The position numbers were made by a program, and so were the translations under genes. The notes under the pieces are model-generated. The model did not search any database. It was not told where the DNA came from and saw only the letters and a program-made list of their open reading frames with translations. From Moheibacter sp035515075 (GTDB taxonomy: Bacteria; Bacteroidota; Bacteroidia; Flavobacteriales; Weeksellaceae): a stretch of 64,000 bases of DNA. Location of the stretch: positions 1 to 64,000 of the forward strand of contig DATJBZ010000028.1 in NCBI GenBank assembly GCA_035515075.1, in the 5' to 3' direction. Positions 24,358 to 33,072 of the stretch are shown in pieces; positions within the stretch are counted from its first letter, which is position 1, and each line of letters starts with the position of its first letter.

Positions 24358-25995
24358 TTATGGATTGATTTTGGCTTCCAATTCCGCAACTTTCTTTAGC
24401 AAGTTTTCAATCATTTCTTGTTGTTCTTTGACGGCCTGAACCAAAGGAACGACGAATTGACTGTACGACAAGGTGTAATAGTCATTTTCTCTTTCAGGTG
24501 CATTGATGCCATCAAAATCATAGTTGAGTGCTTGGGCAGCTTTTTCTACGTCTTGTGCCAAGAAACCGGTTTGGATCTTTTGGGTTGCATGGTTGTTATA
24601 TTCGGTTGCACTTTTATTGAGCTGTTGGGCCATTTTATGGTTGTCAAAATAATAGGTCACAGGATTCAGTTGGTTGATGAAGGCCAAGCCAGGTACATTT
24701 TGTTGGACATTGCTTTTGAAACGTGCATCAGAAGGGGTGGTAAAAGGTACTTGTCCTTCAATCCGGGTGACTGCGGTATTGCCGATTCTTACTTTGTCGC
24801 TGGCGTTGACAATTGCACCACTTCCTATGGCGGTTGCATTGTTAAAGTGTCCTTCGCTGGTATCGGCACCATGGCCAAGCGCAGTATTGTTGTCTCCACC
24901 AGTGTTGGTGATTAATGAATTGTGTCCGACGGACGTGTTGTTGTCACCAAGGCTATTTTGAGATAATGCTTGGTATCCAATGGCGGTATTCTGGCTTGAA
25001 CCTCCAGAGAGTGCATAGGCGCCTAAGGCAGTATTTTCATTGCCGTAATAATTCTGTCTCATGGCTCCCGATCCCATAGCGGTATTGCCGTTTCCTTCTC
25101 TGTTGTTTTCTAAAGCACCCGTTCCTGTAGCCGTATTGGCGTTTCCTGTTCTGTTTTCACGTAAAGCTTCAGCACCTACAGCAGTATTAACCCCTGTCGA
25201 GTTATAATACAAAGCATAGGCACCTACGGCTGTGCTGTAGCCTGCTTGGTTAGATGTCAAAGCGCGGGCGCCCACGGCAGTATTGTAACCTTTTATAGAC
25301 CCTGCTAAAGCTTGTGTGCCGACTGCAGTATTGAAATTTCCTTCAATATTGCGACCTAAGGCGCTAGTGCCCACGGCCAAGTTAAAATCTCCAGTTGTAT
25401 TATACCCCAAAGCATATCTGCCTATGGCAACACTTCCAGGTGTATTGTCTAGGGGCTTGAAAACACTTAAGGCGCTTTCTCCAATGGCTATGTTGCCGTG
25501 TAGGGGCATGTCATCGTTGCCTGCTCCCTTGCCTATCCGTATATTTTCTCCATTTTTGTATCCGATGAAGCCTATTTTTTCGTTGTTGGCTTTGAATATC
25601 AGCGGTTGTCCGTCTGTGGTGCCGATGAAATGAACCTTCGGGTCGGTGTTGGCGTTTCCTTCCATCGACCATGCGTTGTTGACTTCGTTACCTGATCCTG
25701 CTTCGAGTTTGATCCATTTTGTGCCATTGTTGTAATAGTAACCAGGCGTAACGCTGTTTGTACCAGTTGTGGTAGCGGTGTTGTACAAAGTCATTCCTTG
25801 TACGTGCTCTGCCAAAGGTGCAGCGTTTGTCGTTGCCGTCAAGGCGACTCTGGGTAGAAGCAATCCACCTTTGGTGTCCGTGGCGTTTAATTCTAATAAA
25901 GCATCAGGGTTGGGGCTGTCAGTACCGATTCCGACTTGAGAATAAGCCCAGTTTACTGTAAGGAATGCAGACAGTAAAAGTACGTTTTTTTTCAT
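24358..25995 (-). CDS. S74 surface/fibre-like protein, paralogue 1 of 5
   Basis: 545 residues in four parts. A signal peptide (ends AYSQ) precedes a conserved N-terminal domain (VGIGTDSPNPDALLEL to GYYYNNGTKWIKLEAG, about 20-97). A middle region (about 165-400) repeats NTAxGxxAL...N.xGN about every 17 residues, like trimeric adhesin or fibre heads. A C-terminal peptidase S74 chaperone follows, starting at Ser 422 (SDARFKSNVQQNVPGL), with a terminal coiled coil. S74 domains trimerise a fibre and then cut themselves off before this Ser. The family is known from phage tail fibres, but no phage gene is nearby. It has its own promoter region and terminator, unlike the paired paralogues. Confidence 0.85.
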   Translation of the reverse strand: MKKNVLLLSAFLTVNWAYSQVGIGTDSPNPDALLELNATDTKGGLLLPRVALTATTNAAPLAEHVQGMTLYNTATTTGTNSVTPGYYYNNGTKWIKLEAGSGNEVNNAWSMEGNANTDPKVHFIGTTDGQPLIFKANNEKIGFIGYKNGENIRIGKGAGNDDMPLHGNIAIGESALSVFKPLDNTPGSVAIGRYALGYNTTGDFNLAVGTSALGRNIEGNFNTAVGTQALAGSIKGYNTAVGARALTSNQAGYSTAVGAYALYYNSTGVNTAVGAEALRENRTGNANTATGTGALENNREGNGNTAMGSGAMRQNYYGNENTALGAYALSGGSSQNTAIGYQALSQNSLGDNNTSVGHNSLITNTGGDNNTALGHGADTSEGHFNNATAIGSGAIVNASDKVRIGNTAVTRIEGQVPFTTPSDARFKSNVQQNVPGLAFINQLNPVTYYFDNHKMAQQLNKSATEYNNHATQKIQTGFLAQDVEKAAQALNYDFDGINAPERENDYYTLSYSQFVVPLVQAVKEQQEMIENLLKKVAELEAKINP

Positions 25996-26055
25996 TTGTT
26001 GTAATTTATTAAATAATTGAATTTTCTTTTTTAATTAATAGTAAGATAGAGGTTT

Positions 26056-26081
26056 GTAAATGTATTCGTTTTTAAACGAAT
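26056..26081 (-). promoter_or_regulatory. Putative promoter and operator of S74 paralogue 1
   Basis: The minus strand carries TACATTTAC (26056-26064), close to TAnnTTTG, overlapping at its upstream edge the palindrome ATTCGTTT-tt-AAACGAAT (26064-26081). Similar CATTT blocks followed by CTCTAT lie before paralogues 3 and 5. Confidence 0.45.
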
Positions 26082-26152
26082 AAAATATTTTTTAGGAATT
26101 TAATTTGACTCCAAATTGTCCATTGATGGTAGCTTTGCGCTAAATTTCATTT

Positions 26153-26187
26153 AAAAAAGAGCCATCGTCAAGATGAGCAATGGCTCT
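26153..26187 (-). terminator. Intrinsic terminator of S74 paralogues 3-2
   Basis: AGAGCCAT (26158-26165) and ATGGCTCT (26180-26187) pair, and six A's at 26153-26158 give the minus-strand U tract. It shares its stem sequence with the terminator at 32979-33007. Confidence 0.8.
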
Positions 26188-26210
26188 CCAATTAGGGGGT
26201 TGGTTAAATT

Positions 26211-27821
26211 TTAAAGATCGATTTTGGCTTCCAATGCGGTCATTTTGTTTTGAATGTCTTCGATCATCATTTGGTGCTTTTGTAGCGCTGAATCCAAATT
26301 GTCCGTTTTCAATTCCTGCGCAAGGATCATTTCTTGTTGTTCTTTGACGGCTTGTACCAAAGGAACGACGAATTGACTGTACGATAAGGTGTAATAATCG
26401 TTCTCGTTTTTAGGGGCAATCACTCCATCAAAATCATAGTTGAGTGCTTGGGCAGCTTTTTCTACGTCTTGTGCCAAGAAACCGGTTTGGATCTTTTGGG
26501 TTGCAGTGGCATGGGTGTTGTAGTCGGTTGCACTTTTATTGAGCTGTTGCGCCATTTTTTGGTTGTCAAAATAATAAGTGACCGGTTGAAGTTGGTTGAT
26601 GAAAGCTAGACCAGGTACATTTTGTTGGACATTGCTTTTGAAACGTGCATCAGAAGGGGTGGTAAAAGGCACTTGTCCTTCGATGCTGGTGACAGTGGTA
26701 TCGCCGATTCTTACTTTGTCGCTGGCGTTGACATTTGCCCAAGCGCCAATTACCGTGGAATTAAACAGATTTTCTGACATCGACCCGGCCATATATCCAA
26801 GGATGGTATTGTAGTACAGCGTGACAATGTTAAAAGATGCTAGACCACCAACGGCAACGTTGCCATTTCCACTTTTAAGTTCGTGCATGGCATCAGAACC
26901 GATGGCTGTGTTGGTAAGGCTATTCTGAAGTCTGTGCATGGCTTCAAAACCCATGACGGTATGCCAAGTTGCATGGTCTGTGTAGGATATGGCCCGGTAG
27001 CCGTCGACTGTATTTCTACTTCCATCTCCATTTCCTTTTGCATTGGCAAACAAAGCTTCAGTGCCTATAACGGTGTTGTATTCTCCATTTGTTTGGGAAA
27101 ACATGGTGCGGTAGCCACTGACGGTATTGTAGTCTTTGTTGTTATTGGATAAAGCCAAAGCGCCACTGACGGCATTGTAGTTTCCTGTTGTATTGGCCAA
27201 CATGGATTGAAATCCATTGGCGCTATTCTCGTTTCCTGTACCGTTGTAGCGCAGTGCATTGGCACCTGTTGCAGTATTCAATTCACCAGTCGTATTTTTA
27301 GAAAGTACGTTTTCTCCGACGGCAGTATTGTACTCGCCTCTGGTTATGGGATTACCAGCATTTAGTCCAAGGAATGTGCCGTCACCATACCCTCGGCCAA
27401 GATAGGCGACTCTTTGGTTGTTGGCTTTGAAGAACAGAGACTGTCGGTCAGTGGTTCCGATGAAATGAGTTGAGCTGTTTGTGCCACTGTTTCCTTCTGT
27501 TGACCAAACGTGGGAGTTGTCTTTTGATTCGAGTTTGATCCATTTGGAACCATCGTTGTAATAAAAACCTGGCGAAACGCCATTTATACCTGCGATTATT
27601 CTGGTGTTGTACAAAACCATTCCCTGGACATGTTCGGTCAAAGGTCCGGAAACTGTGGTTGAGTACAATTCGACTCTGGGGAGCAGCAAACCGCCTTTGA
27701 CAATTGTTGCATCCAACTCCAACAAGGCGCCAGTTTGAGGTTGGACTGTGCCGATTCCCATTTGAGAGTAGGCAAAGCTTAGGCTGAATAATGCAGAGAT
27801 TAAAAATGTATATTTTTTCAT
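26211..27821 (-). CDS. S74 surface/fibre-like protein, paralogue 2 of 5
   Basis: 536 residues. Signal peptide (ends AYSQ), N-terminal domain with MGIGTVQPQTGALLEL, a more diverged repeat region (NTVSGYRTMFSQTNGEYNTV, NTVDGYRAI, NTAIGSDAMHEL), and an S74 chaperone from Ser 390 with a longer C-terminal coiled coil (about 495-536). The S74 segment is almost the same as in paralogue 1, whereas the middle differs strongly. It starts 16 bases after the stop of paralogue 3 and is probably co-transcribed with it. Confidence 0.85.
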   Translation of the reverse strand: MKKYTFLISALFSLSFAYSQMGIGTVQPQTGALLELDATIVKGGLLLPRVELYSTTVSGPLTEHVQGMVLYNTRIIAGINGVSPGFYYNDGSKWIKLESKDNSHVWSTEGNSGTNSSTHFIGTTDRQSLFFKANNQRVAYLGRGYGDGTFLGLNAGNPITRGEYNTAVGENVLSKNTTGELNTATGANALRYNGTGNENSANGFQSMLANTTGNYNAVSGALALSNNNKDYNTVSGYRTMFSQTNGEYNTVIGTEALFANAKGNGDGSRNTVDGYRAISYTDHATWHTVMGFEAMHRLQNSLTNTAIGSDAMHELKSGNGNVAVGGLASFNIVTLYYNTILGYMAGSMSENLFNSTVIGAWANVNASDKVRIGDTTVTSIEGQVPFTTPSDARFKSNVQQNVPGLAFINQLQPVTYYFDNQKMAQQLNKSATDYNTHATATQKIQTGFLAQDVEKAAQALNYDFDGVIAPKNENDYYTLSYSQFVVPLVQAVKEQQEMILAQELKTDNLDSALQKHQMMIEDIQNKMTALEAKIDL

Positions 27822-27837
27822 GGGTTGTCTTTGGTGG

Positions 27838-29448
27838 TTAAAAATTCATTTTAGCTTCTAATTCTTCCATTTTGGACTGCATGCTTTCAATCAATGCTTG
27901 TTGTTTTTGGATGGTGGATTCCAAAGTTTCAGTTTTCAAGTTTTGTGCATGGATGATTTGCTGTTGTTCTTTTACGGTTTGCACCAAAGGGACCACAAAT
28001 TGGCTGTACGACAAGGTGTAATAACCTTCTTCGTTCTCAGGTGCAATTACTCCATCAAAATCATAATGGATGGCGTGCGCAGCTTTTTCTACTTCTTGGG
28101 CTAAAAATCCTGTTTTTATTTGTTTGGTTGCAGTTGGATGGGGTTTGTTTTTCGCGGCACTTTCGTTGAGTTGTTTGCCCATTTTTTGGTTGTCAAAATA
28201 ATAGGTCACGGGATTCAGTTGGGTGATGAATGCTAAGCCGGGGACATTTTGTTGGACATTGCTTTTGAAGCGGGCATCAGAAGGCGTGGTAAAAGGTACT
28301 TGTCCTTCGATGCTGGTTACATCAGTATTGCCGATTCTTACTTTGTTGCTGGCGTTGACAATTGCACCGTTTCCTATGGCGGTAGCGTTGGACAAATTAT
28401 TGGCGCTAACGTCTGCGAATTCTCCAATGGCCGTATTGCCCGATCCTGTGGTATTGGATTTTAATGCAAGAACTCCTACAGCAGTATTGCGCTCTCCTGT
28501 GGTGTTGGCATACAAGGATTGGTAACCTATGGCGGTGTTGTTTGAGGCGTCGGTGTTGGATTTCAGCGCTTCAAAACCCATGGCGGTATTGTTTGCTCCT
28601 GTTATGTTGTCATGCAGTGCATTGGCACCCGTTGCAGTATTGTTGTTTCCTATGGTATTGGCATACAGCGCTGAGGCGCCTGTAGCAGTATTGTTGTTTC
28701 CATTTGTGTTGGTGTACATGGCTTGGTAGCCATTGGCGGTGTTGTTGCTTCCTTCTTTGTTGGAGTGTAGTGATTTAAAGCCATTTGCGGTATTGTGGTT
28801 TCCAGTACTGTTAGCAATCAATGCCCGTCCACCAAATGCAGTGTTGTAGTCTCCTGACCTATTGCTGGATAAAGCACCTACTCCGTTGGCTGTATTCCAA
28901 CTTCCAGTCATATAGGTTCCAGCAAGTGATAACTGTCCAATGCCGATGTTGTTGCTTCCGCGGGCATCTCGTCCTGCGGATGCTCCAAAGAATAAGTTGC
29001 CGTCTTCTTCATAGGTCAAAAAGCCGACTTTTCCTTTGTCGGCTTTGAATATTAAAGGTTGTTTGTCTGTGGTGCCGATGAAATGGTGATCAGCATGGGT
29101 GTTGGCATTTCCTTGTATTGACCAAGAGGTAGAAATTACGGAAGGTGTCGTTGCCTCGAGTTTGACCCATTTTGTGCCGTTGTTGTAATAGTAACCAGGA
29201 GAAACGCCGTTTGTACCAGGGGTGTTAACGGTGTTGTACAAAGTCATTCCTTCTACGTGTTCTGCCAAAGGTGCAGCAGCAATGGTTGAGGTCAAGGCCA
29301 CTCTGGGAAGCAATAAGCCACCCTTGACACCAGATGCGTTTAGTTCTAACAAAGCATCAGGATTGGGGGTGTTTGTGCCGATTCCGACTTGAGAATAGGC
29401 CAAGTTGACTGCGAATAAGGCAGAAAATAGGAGTGCGTGTCTTTTCAT
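27838..29448 (-). CDS. S74 surface/fibre-like protein, paralogue 3 of 5
   Basis: 536 residues with the same plan. The head region (about 165-345) has about ten regular repeats (NTAFGGRALIANSTGNH, NTANGFKSLHSNKEGS, NTATGASALYANTIGNN and so on). The neck NATAIGNGAIVNAS leads to the S74 domain at Ser 390 (SDARFKSNVQQNVPGLAFIT). The chaperone and coiled-coil end are intact. It is the first gene of the 3-2 pair; its upstream gap (29449-29563) holds a promoter-like segment similar to those of paralogues 1 and 5. Confidence 0.85.
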   Translation of the reverse strand: MKRHALLFSALFAVNLAYSQVGIGTNTPNPDALLELNASGVKGGLLLPRVALTSTIAAAPLAEHVEGMTLYNTVNTPGTNGVSPGYYYNNGTKWVKLEATTPSVISTSWSIQGNANTHADHHFIGTTDKQPLIFKADKGKVGFLTYEEDGNLFFGASAGRDARGSNNIGIGQLSLAGTYMTGSWNTANGVGALSSNRSGDYNTAFGGRALIANSTGNHNTANGFKSLHSNKEGSNNTANGYQAMYTNTNGNNNTATGASALYANTIGNNNTATGANALHDNITGANNTAMGFEALKSNTDASNNTAIGYQSLYANTTGERNTAVGVLALKSNTTGSGNTAIGEFADVSANNLSNATAIGNGAIVNASNKVRIGNTDVTSIEGQVPFTTPSDARFKSNVQQNVPGLAFITQLNPVTYYFDNQKMGKQLNESAAKNKPHPTATKQIKTGFLAQEVEKAAHAIHYDFDGVIAPENEEGYYTLSYSQFVVPLVQTVKEQQQIIHAQNLKTETLESTIQKQQALIESMQSKMEELEAKMNF

Positions 29449-29513
29449 GTTTTCATTTATTTAATTGATAAATATTTTTTCACTTAAGATTTAAATTAAT
29501 AGAGATATTGTAG

Positions 29514-29521
29514 GTAAATGT
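29514..29521 (-). promoter_or_regulatory. Putative -7 region of S74 paralogues 3-2
   Basis: The minus strand reads ACATTTAC followed by CTACAATATCTCTATTAA and, further on, CTTAAG. This is the same order as before paralogue 5 (TACATTTG, CTCTATAA, CTTAAG). It is a weak match to TAnnTTTG but is supported by the similarity. Confidence 0.4.
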
Positions 29522-29563
29522 TTTCAAAAATTTCAGTTGTGTTTTTTGTTGGAACATGGTGCG

Positions 29564-31192
29564 TTAAAGATCCATTTTAGTTTCCCATGCGGTCATTTGG
29601 TTTTGCAAGGTTTTGAGCAAAGCTTGTTGGGCTTGCATGGTTTCTTTTTGTTTTTTGACTTTCATTTCCAAAGTGTTGGATTTTAAGTGTTGGTTGTTCA
29701 GCCATTCTTCTTGGGTTTTCATTGCATTTTGTTGCGCGAGAATGATTTCTTGCTGTTCTTTCACAGTTTGGACCAAAGGGACAACGAACAAACTGTACGA
29801 CAAACTGTAATAATTCTCAGGACTATTGGGCGCAGCAATTCCATCAAAATCATATTGGATCGTTTGGGCTGCTTTTTCTACTTCCTGTGCAATAAAACCA
29901 GTTTTGGTCTCTTTGGGTAGTGTGATTGGGTTTTCATCGGGTTTTTCTTTGAGGAGTTGTCCCAATTGTTGGTTGTCAAAATAATAAGTGACAGGATTCA
30001 GTTGTTTGATGAACGCTAAGCCGGGTACATTTTGTTGGACATTGTTTTTGAAACGTGCATCGGAAGGGACTGACCAACCTACCATTGCTTCAATGAATTT
30101 AACATTTGAATTGCCCAATCTTACTTTGTCGCTCATGTCGACTTTCGCGTTATAACCAATGGCTGTCGTATTGTTTAAATCACTATACAAAGGTCCTGCG
30201 TGTGCGCCAATGGCTGTGTTGTCATTTCCTGTTATAGTTTGCTCATTTGCCGAAAAACCAATCGCCGTATTGTTGTTTCCAGTGGTGTTGTTTTGCAAGG
30301 CGGCGTAGCCCATTGCTGTATTGTTATTTCCAGTGGTGTTGTTGTACAGGGCTTTGTACCCTGCGGCTGTATTGTTATCTCCAGTAGTGTTGCTGTACAA
30401 CGCATAGCTACCCATTGCTGTGCTGTTGCTTCTTGTGGTGGTGGTGTACAAAGCAGCGTAGCCAATCGCCGTATTGTCATTTCCTGTGGTGTTGTTGTAT
30501 AGTGCTTTATGTCCGAGGCTCGTATTGTTGTTTCCTGTGGTATTGTTGTGCAGGGCACTGCTTCCGCTGGCCGTATTCTCGTTTCCAGTGGTGTTGGCCT
30601 GCATGGCATAGCTGCCACTGGCGTAATTGTGTCTTCCCGTGGTATTGGAAAAAAGCGCCAATTCTCCTATGCCGATATTTTTGACCGCCACCGAATCGTT
30701 GTTTTGCACATTTGAGTAACCTGCGTTGTCCCCCAAAAATAAATTCCCTTCATTTAGCGGCGTTAAATAACCGACGAGTCGGTTGTCTACTTTAAAAACC
30801 AAAGCTTGTTCATCTGTTGTTCCGATGAAATGACGCGAAGGATTGGTGCCAGCATTTCCTCGGGTGGTCCAAGCATTGGGCGGATCACCTTGTTTTGTTT
30901 GAATTTTGCGCCAATGGGAACCGTCGTTGTAATAAAAACCTGGTGCAATGCTGTCTTGTCCTGTGGTGGTTGCGGTATTGTATAAAATCATTCCTTCAAC
31001 GTGTTCAAGCAAAGGTGCAGCGGCTGTAGTTGAAGTCAATGCGAGTCTGGGCAGAATCAATCCGCCTTTGAAATCAGCCGCATCTAATTCTAGCAAAGCA
31101 TTGGGATTGGGGGTGTTTGTGCCAATTCCGACTTGAGAAAAGGCCAAATTCGCTGCGAACGAGGCAACGAGTAAGAGTGCGTATTTTTTCAT
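29564..31192 (-). CDS. S74 surface/fibre-like protein, paralogue 4 of 5 (most regular repeats)
   Basis: 542 residues. Signal peptide (ends AFSQ), conserved N-terminal domain, then about eight very regular 17-residue repeats (for example TTGNNNTSLGHKALYNN, TTGNDNTAIGYAALYTT; DNA about 30230-30660, 51-base period). The S74 chaperone starts at Ser 377 (SDARFKNNVQQNVPGL), with the longest-but-one coiled coil (about 485-542). The DNA repeats make this copy the most likely to change length by slippage or recombination. It starts 3 bases after the stop of paralogue 5, clearly one transcription unit. Confidence 0.87.
   Translation of the reverse strand: MKKYALLLVASFAANLAFSQVGIGTNTPNPNALLELDAADFKGGLILPRLALTSTTAAAPLLEHVEGMILYNTATTTGQDSIAPGFYYNDGSHWRKIQTKQGDPPNAWTTRGNAGTNPSRHFIGTTDEQALVFKVDNRLVGYLTPLNEGNLFLGDNAGYSNVQNNDSVAVKNIGIGELALFSNTTGRHNYASGSYAMQANTTGNENTASGSSALHNNTTGNNNTSLGHKALYNNTTGNDNTAIGYAALYTTTTRSNSTAMGSYALYSNTTGDNNTAAGYKALYNNTTGNNNTAMGYAALQNNTTGNNNTAIGFSANEQTITGNDNTAIGAHAGPLYSDLNNTTAIGYNAKVDMSDKVRLGNSNVKFIEAMVGWSVPSDARFKNNVQQNVPGLAFIKQLNPVTYYFDNQQLGQLLKEKPDENPITLPKETKTGFIAQEVEKAAQTIQYDFDGIAAPNSPENYYSLSYSLFVVPLVQTVKEQQEIILAQQNAMKTQEEWLNNQHLKSNTLEMKVKKQKETMQAQQALLKTLQNQMTAWETKMDL
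30230..30660 (-). repeat. Tandem 51-base repeats inside S74 paralogue 4
   Basis: Units encode [TTG N-x-N T A-x-G-x-x-A L x-x-N] with period 17 codons. Neighbouring units differ by only a few bases, most in the two residues after the Gly. Related but less regular repeats occupy the middles of the other four paralogues. Confidence 0.8.
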
Positions 31193-31195
31193 TGA

Positions 31196-32812
31196 TTAAA
31201 GATTCAATTGGGTTGCTAAACTTGACATTTTGGATTGAAGGGTTTCGATCAAAGCTTGTTGTGATTGAATTCTTTCGTTTTGTTCATCGAATTCAGCTTC
31301 CAAAGTTTCCGTTCTCAGGTTTTGCGCTTCCATTAATTTTTCTTGGATGGCCATTGCGTCTTGTTGAGAATCGATCATTTCTTGTTGTTCCTTTACAGCT
31401 TGTACCAAAGGCACCACAAATTGACTGTAAGACAAAGTGTAATAATCCCAATCGTCTTGAGGCGCGTTGATGCCATCAAAGTCATATTGAAGGGCTTGGG
31501 CCACTTGTTCTACTTCTTGCGCGATAAATCCAGAATGGATTTTTTTGGACACAGTAGGAGTATTTATTTGATCAAGGGGCTTTTCACCGATTTGTTGTGC
31601 CATTTTATGGTTGTCAAAATAGTAGGTGACGGGATTCAATTGGGTGATAAATTCCAACCCGGGTACATTTTGTTGCACATTGCTTTTGAAACGGGCATCA
31701 GAAGGTAAGGTCAAAGGGACTTGTGCTTCAATGCGTTTAACGGAGGAGTTACCAATTCTCATTTCGTTGCTTCGGATGACGATAGCATGTGCGCCTATGG
31801 CTGTTGCATTGGAAGAGTTGGGGAGGTAGATTGTTGAACCACTACCGATGCCTGTATTGTCGCTTCCGCCATTTTCTTTCAAAAGTGCAGCTGCGCCTAT
31901 GGCGGTGTTGTATTCTCCTTTTTTGCTTTTTAGGTAAGCTTGGGTGCCAAAAGTAGTGTTCCCATTTCCTTCTTCACTCGAAAAAGAAGCCTCAAAGCCA
32001 ATGGCAGTATTGTAGTGCCCTTCAAAATTCATGGTCATTGAACGAGAGCCCACAGCGGTGTTTTCTCTTCCTGTCAAGTTGTTCAGCAAGGATTCTGAGC
32101 CGACGGCTGTACTGTAATGGATTTCACGGGTGTTGAACAAAGCAGAATTGCCAAAAGCGGTGTTGAAAGCGCCTGAGACATTTCTATATAAAGAAAAGCT
32201 GCCACTGGCTGTATTCCAACTTCCCCATTCATTGTCTTGTAGTGCTTGGAAGCCTATGGCGGTATTGCCTTCTCCTGTCGAATTATTAGATAAGGCATCT
32301 TCGCCAACTGCAGTAGTTCTTGGAGGATTCATATTGGGGCTACCGGCGTTCAATCCCAAATACAAACTCCCTCTTGTACGGGCATCTAAATACCCGACTC
32401 TTTTATTGTTGGCTTTGAACACCAATGGATTGTTGTCCGTCGTTCCAATGAAATTTATTGCTGAGTTGGTTTGGGCGTTTCCTTCGGTTTCCCAAACATT
32501 GGAAGTGTCTCCTCCTGCTTTTATTTTGATCCAACTTGTGCCGTTGTTGTAATAATAACCTGGCGTAACGCTGTTTTCACCAGTGGTGGTTGCAGTGTTG
32601 TAAAGGGTCATGCCTGAAAAATGTGCTGCCATGGGCGCAGGGTCCGTGGTCGAAGTCAGCGCCAACCTGGGCAACAACAAACCTCCTTTGATGTCTGTTG
32701 CGTCCAATTCTAATAAAGCATCGGGATGCGGGTTTGAAGTGCCAATTCCAATTTGAGAAAAGGTCAAATTAGCTGCCAATAGGGCAGAGAGCAAAGTAGC
32801 ATGTTTGTACAT
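31196..32812 (-). CDS. S74 surface/fibre-like protein, paralogue 5 of 5
   Basis: 538 residues. Signal peptide (ends TFSQ), N-terminal domain (IGIGTSNPHPDALLEL), a head with diverged repeats (NTAIGFQALQDNEWGSW, NTAFGNSALFNTREIHY, NTAVGSRSMTMNFEGHY), the S74 chaperone from Ser 371 and the longest coiled coil (about 478-538). It is the promoter-proximal gene of the array, with a clear TACATTTG -7 box about 60 bases upstream, and it is followed directly by paralogue 4. Confidence 0.85.
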   Translation of the reverse strand: MYKHATLLSALLAANLTFSQIGIGTSNPHPDALLELDATDIKGGLLLPRLALTSTTDPAPMAAHFSGMTLYNTATTTGENSVTPGYYYNNGTSWIKIKAGGDTSNVWETEGNAQTNSAINFIGTTDNNPLVFKANNKRVGYLDARTRGSLYLGLNAGSPNMNPPRTTAVGEDALSNNSTGEGNTAIGFQALQDNEWGSWNTASGSFSLYRNVSGAFNTAFGNSALFNTREIHYSTAVGSESLLNNLTGRENTAVGSRSMTMNFEGHYNTAIGFEASFSSEEGNGNTTFGTQAYLKSKKGEYNTAIGAAALLKENGGSDNTGIGSGSTIYLPNSSNATAIGAHAIVIRSNEMRIGNSSVKRIEAQVPLTLPSDARFKSNVQQNVPGLEFITQLNPVTYYFDNHKMAQQIGEKPLDQINTPTVSKKIHSGFIAQEVEQVAQALQYDFDGINAPQDDWDYYTLSYSQFVVPLVQAVKEQQEMIDSQQDAMAIQEKLMEAQNLRTETLEAEFDEQNERIQSQQALIETLQSKMSSLATQLNL

Positions 32813-32874
32813 ATTCGTTTCATTTAATGGTTGAGATTTTTTTAAATTAAATCTTAAGTTTTTTATAGAGACGA

Positions 32875-32882
32875 CAAATGTA
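32875..32882 (-). promoter_or_regulatory. -7 box (TACATTTG) of the S74 5-4 unit
   Basis: This is an exact TAnnTTTG on the minus strand, 62 bases before the start of paralogue 5, with an imperfect CGTTT...AAACG repeat just upstream. Confidence 0.55.
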
Positions 32883-32972
32883 ATCGTTTTTAAGTAATTT
32901 AAACGTTTGAATATAAAATTTCAACTTTAAATTATTTTATTCAGATTTCGCCTGGTGGAGTTGATTGGGGAC

Positions 32973-33007
32973 AAAAAAAGAGCCATTGCAGAATTTACAA
33001 TGGCTCT
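32973..33007 (-). terminator. Intrinsic terminator of the dipeptidyl peptidase gene
   Basis: AGAGCCATTG (32979-32988) pairs with CAATGGCTCT (32998-33007); seven A's at 32973-32979 give the minus-strand U tract. It lies 66 bases after the stop at 33073. Confidence 0.8.
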
Positions 33008-33072
33008 AAATATTGTGGAATGAAATTGAAAATCAGTAAAATGAAATTATTTTTTTCATTTGATTCTGTTCT

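Noticed and set aside
30230..30660. CRISPR array
   Set aside because: The repeats are contiguous, protein-coding and have no spacers; no cas genes are in the window.
30200..30715. Long open frames antisense to the S74 repeat regions, several over 60 codons
   Set aside because: They follow the 51-base repeats of the real genes, have low-complexity Cys/Trp/Val-rich products and no consistent starts; they are shadows of repetitive coding DNA.
24358..32812. Reading the S74 cluster as a prophage tail-fibre region
   Set aside because: All five have signal peptides and a cellular N-terminal domain, and no capsid, terminase, baseplate or holin genes are near.
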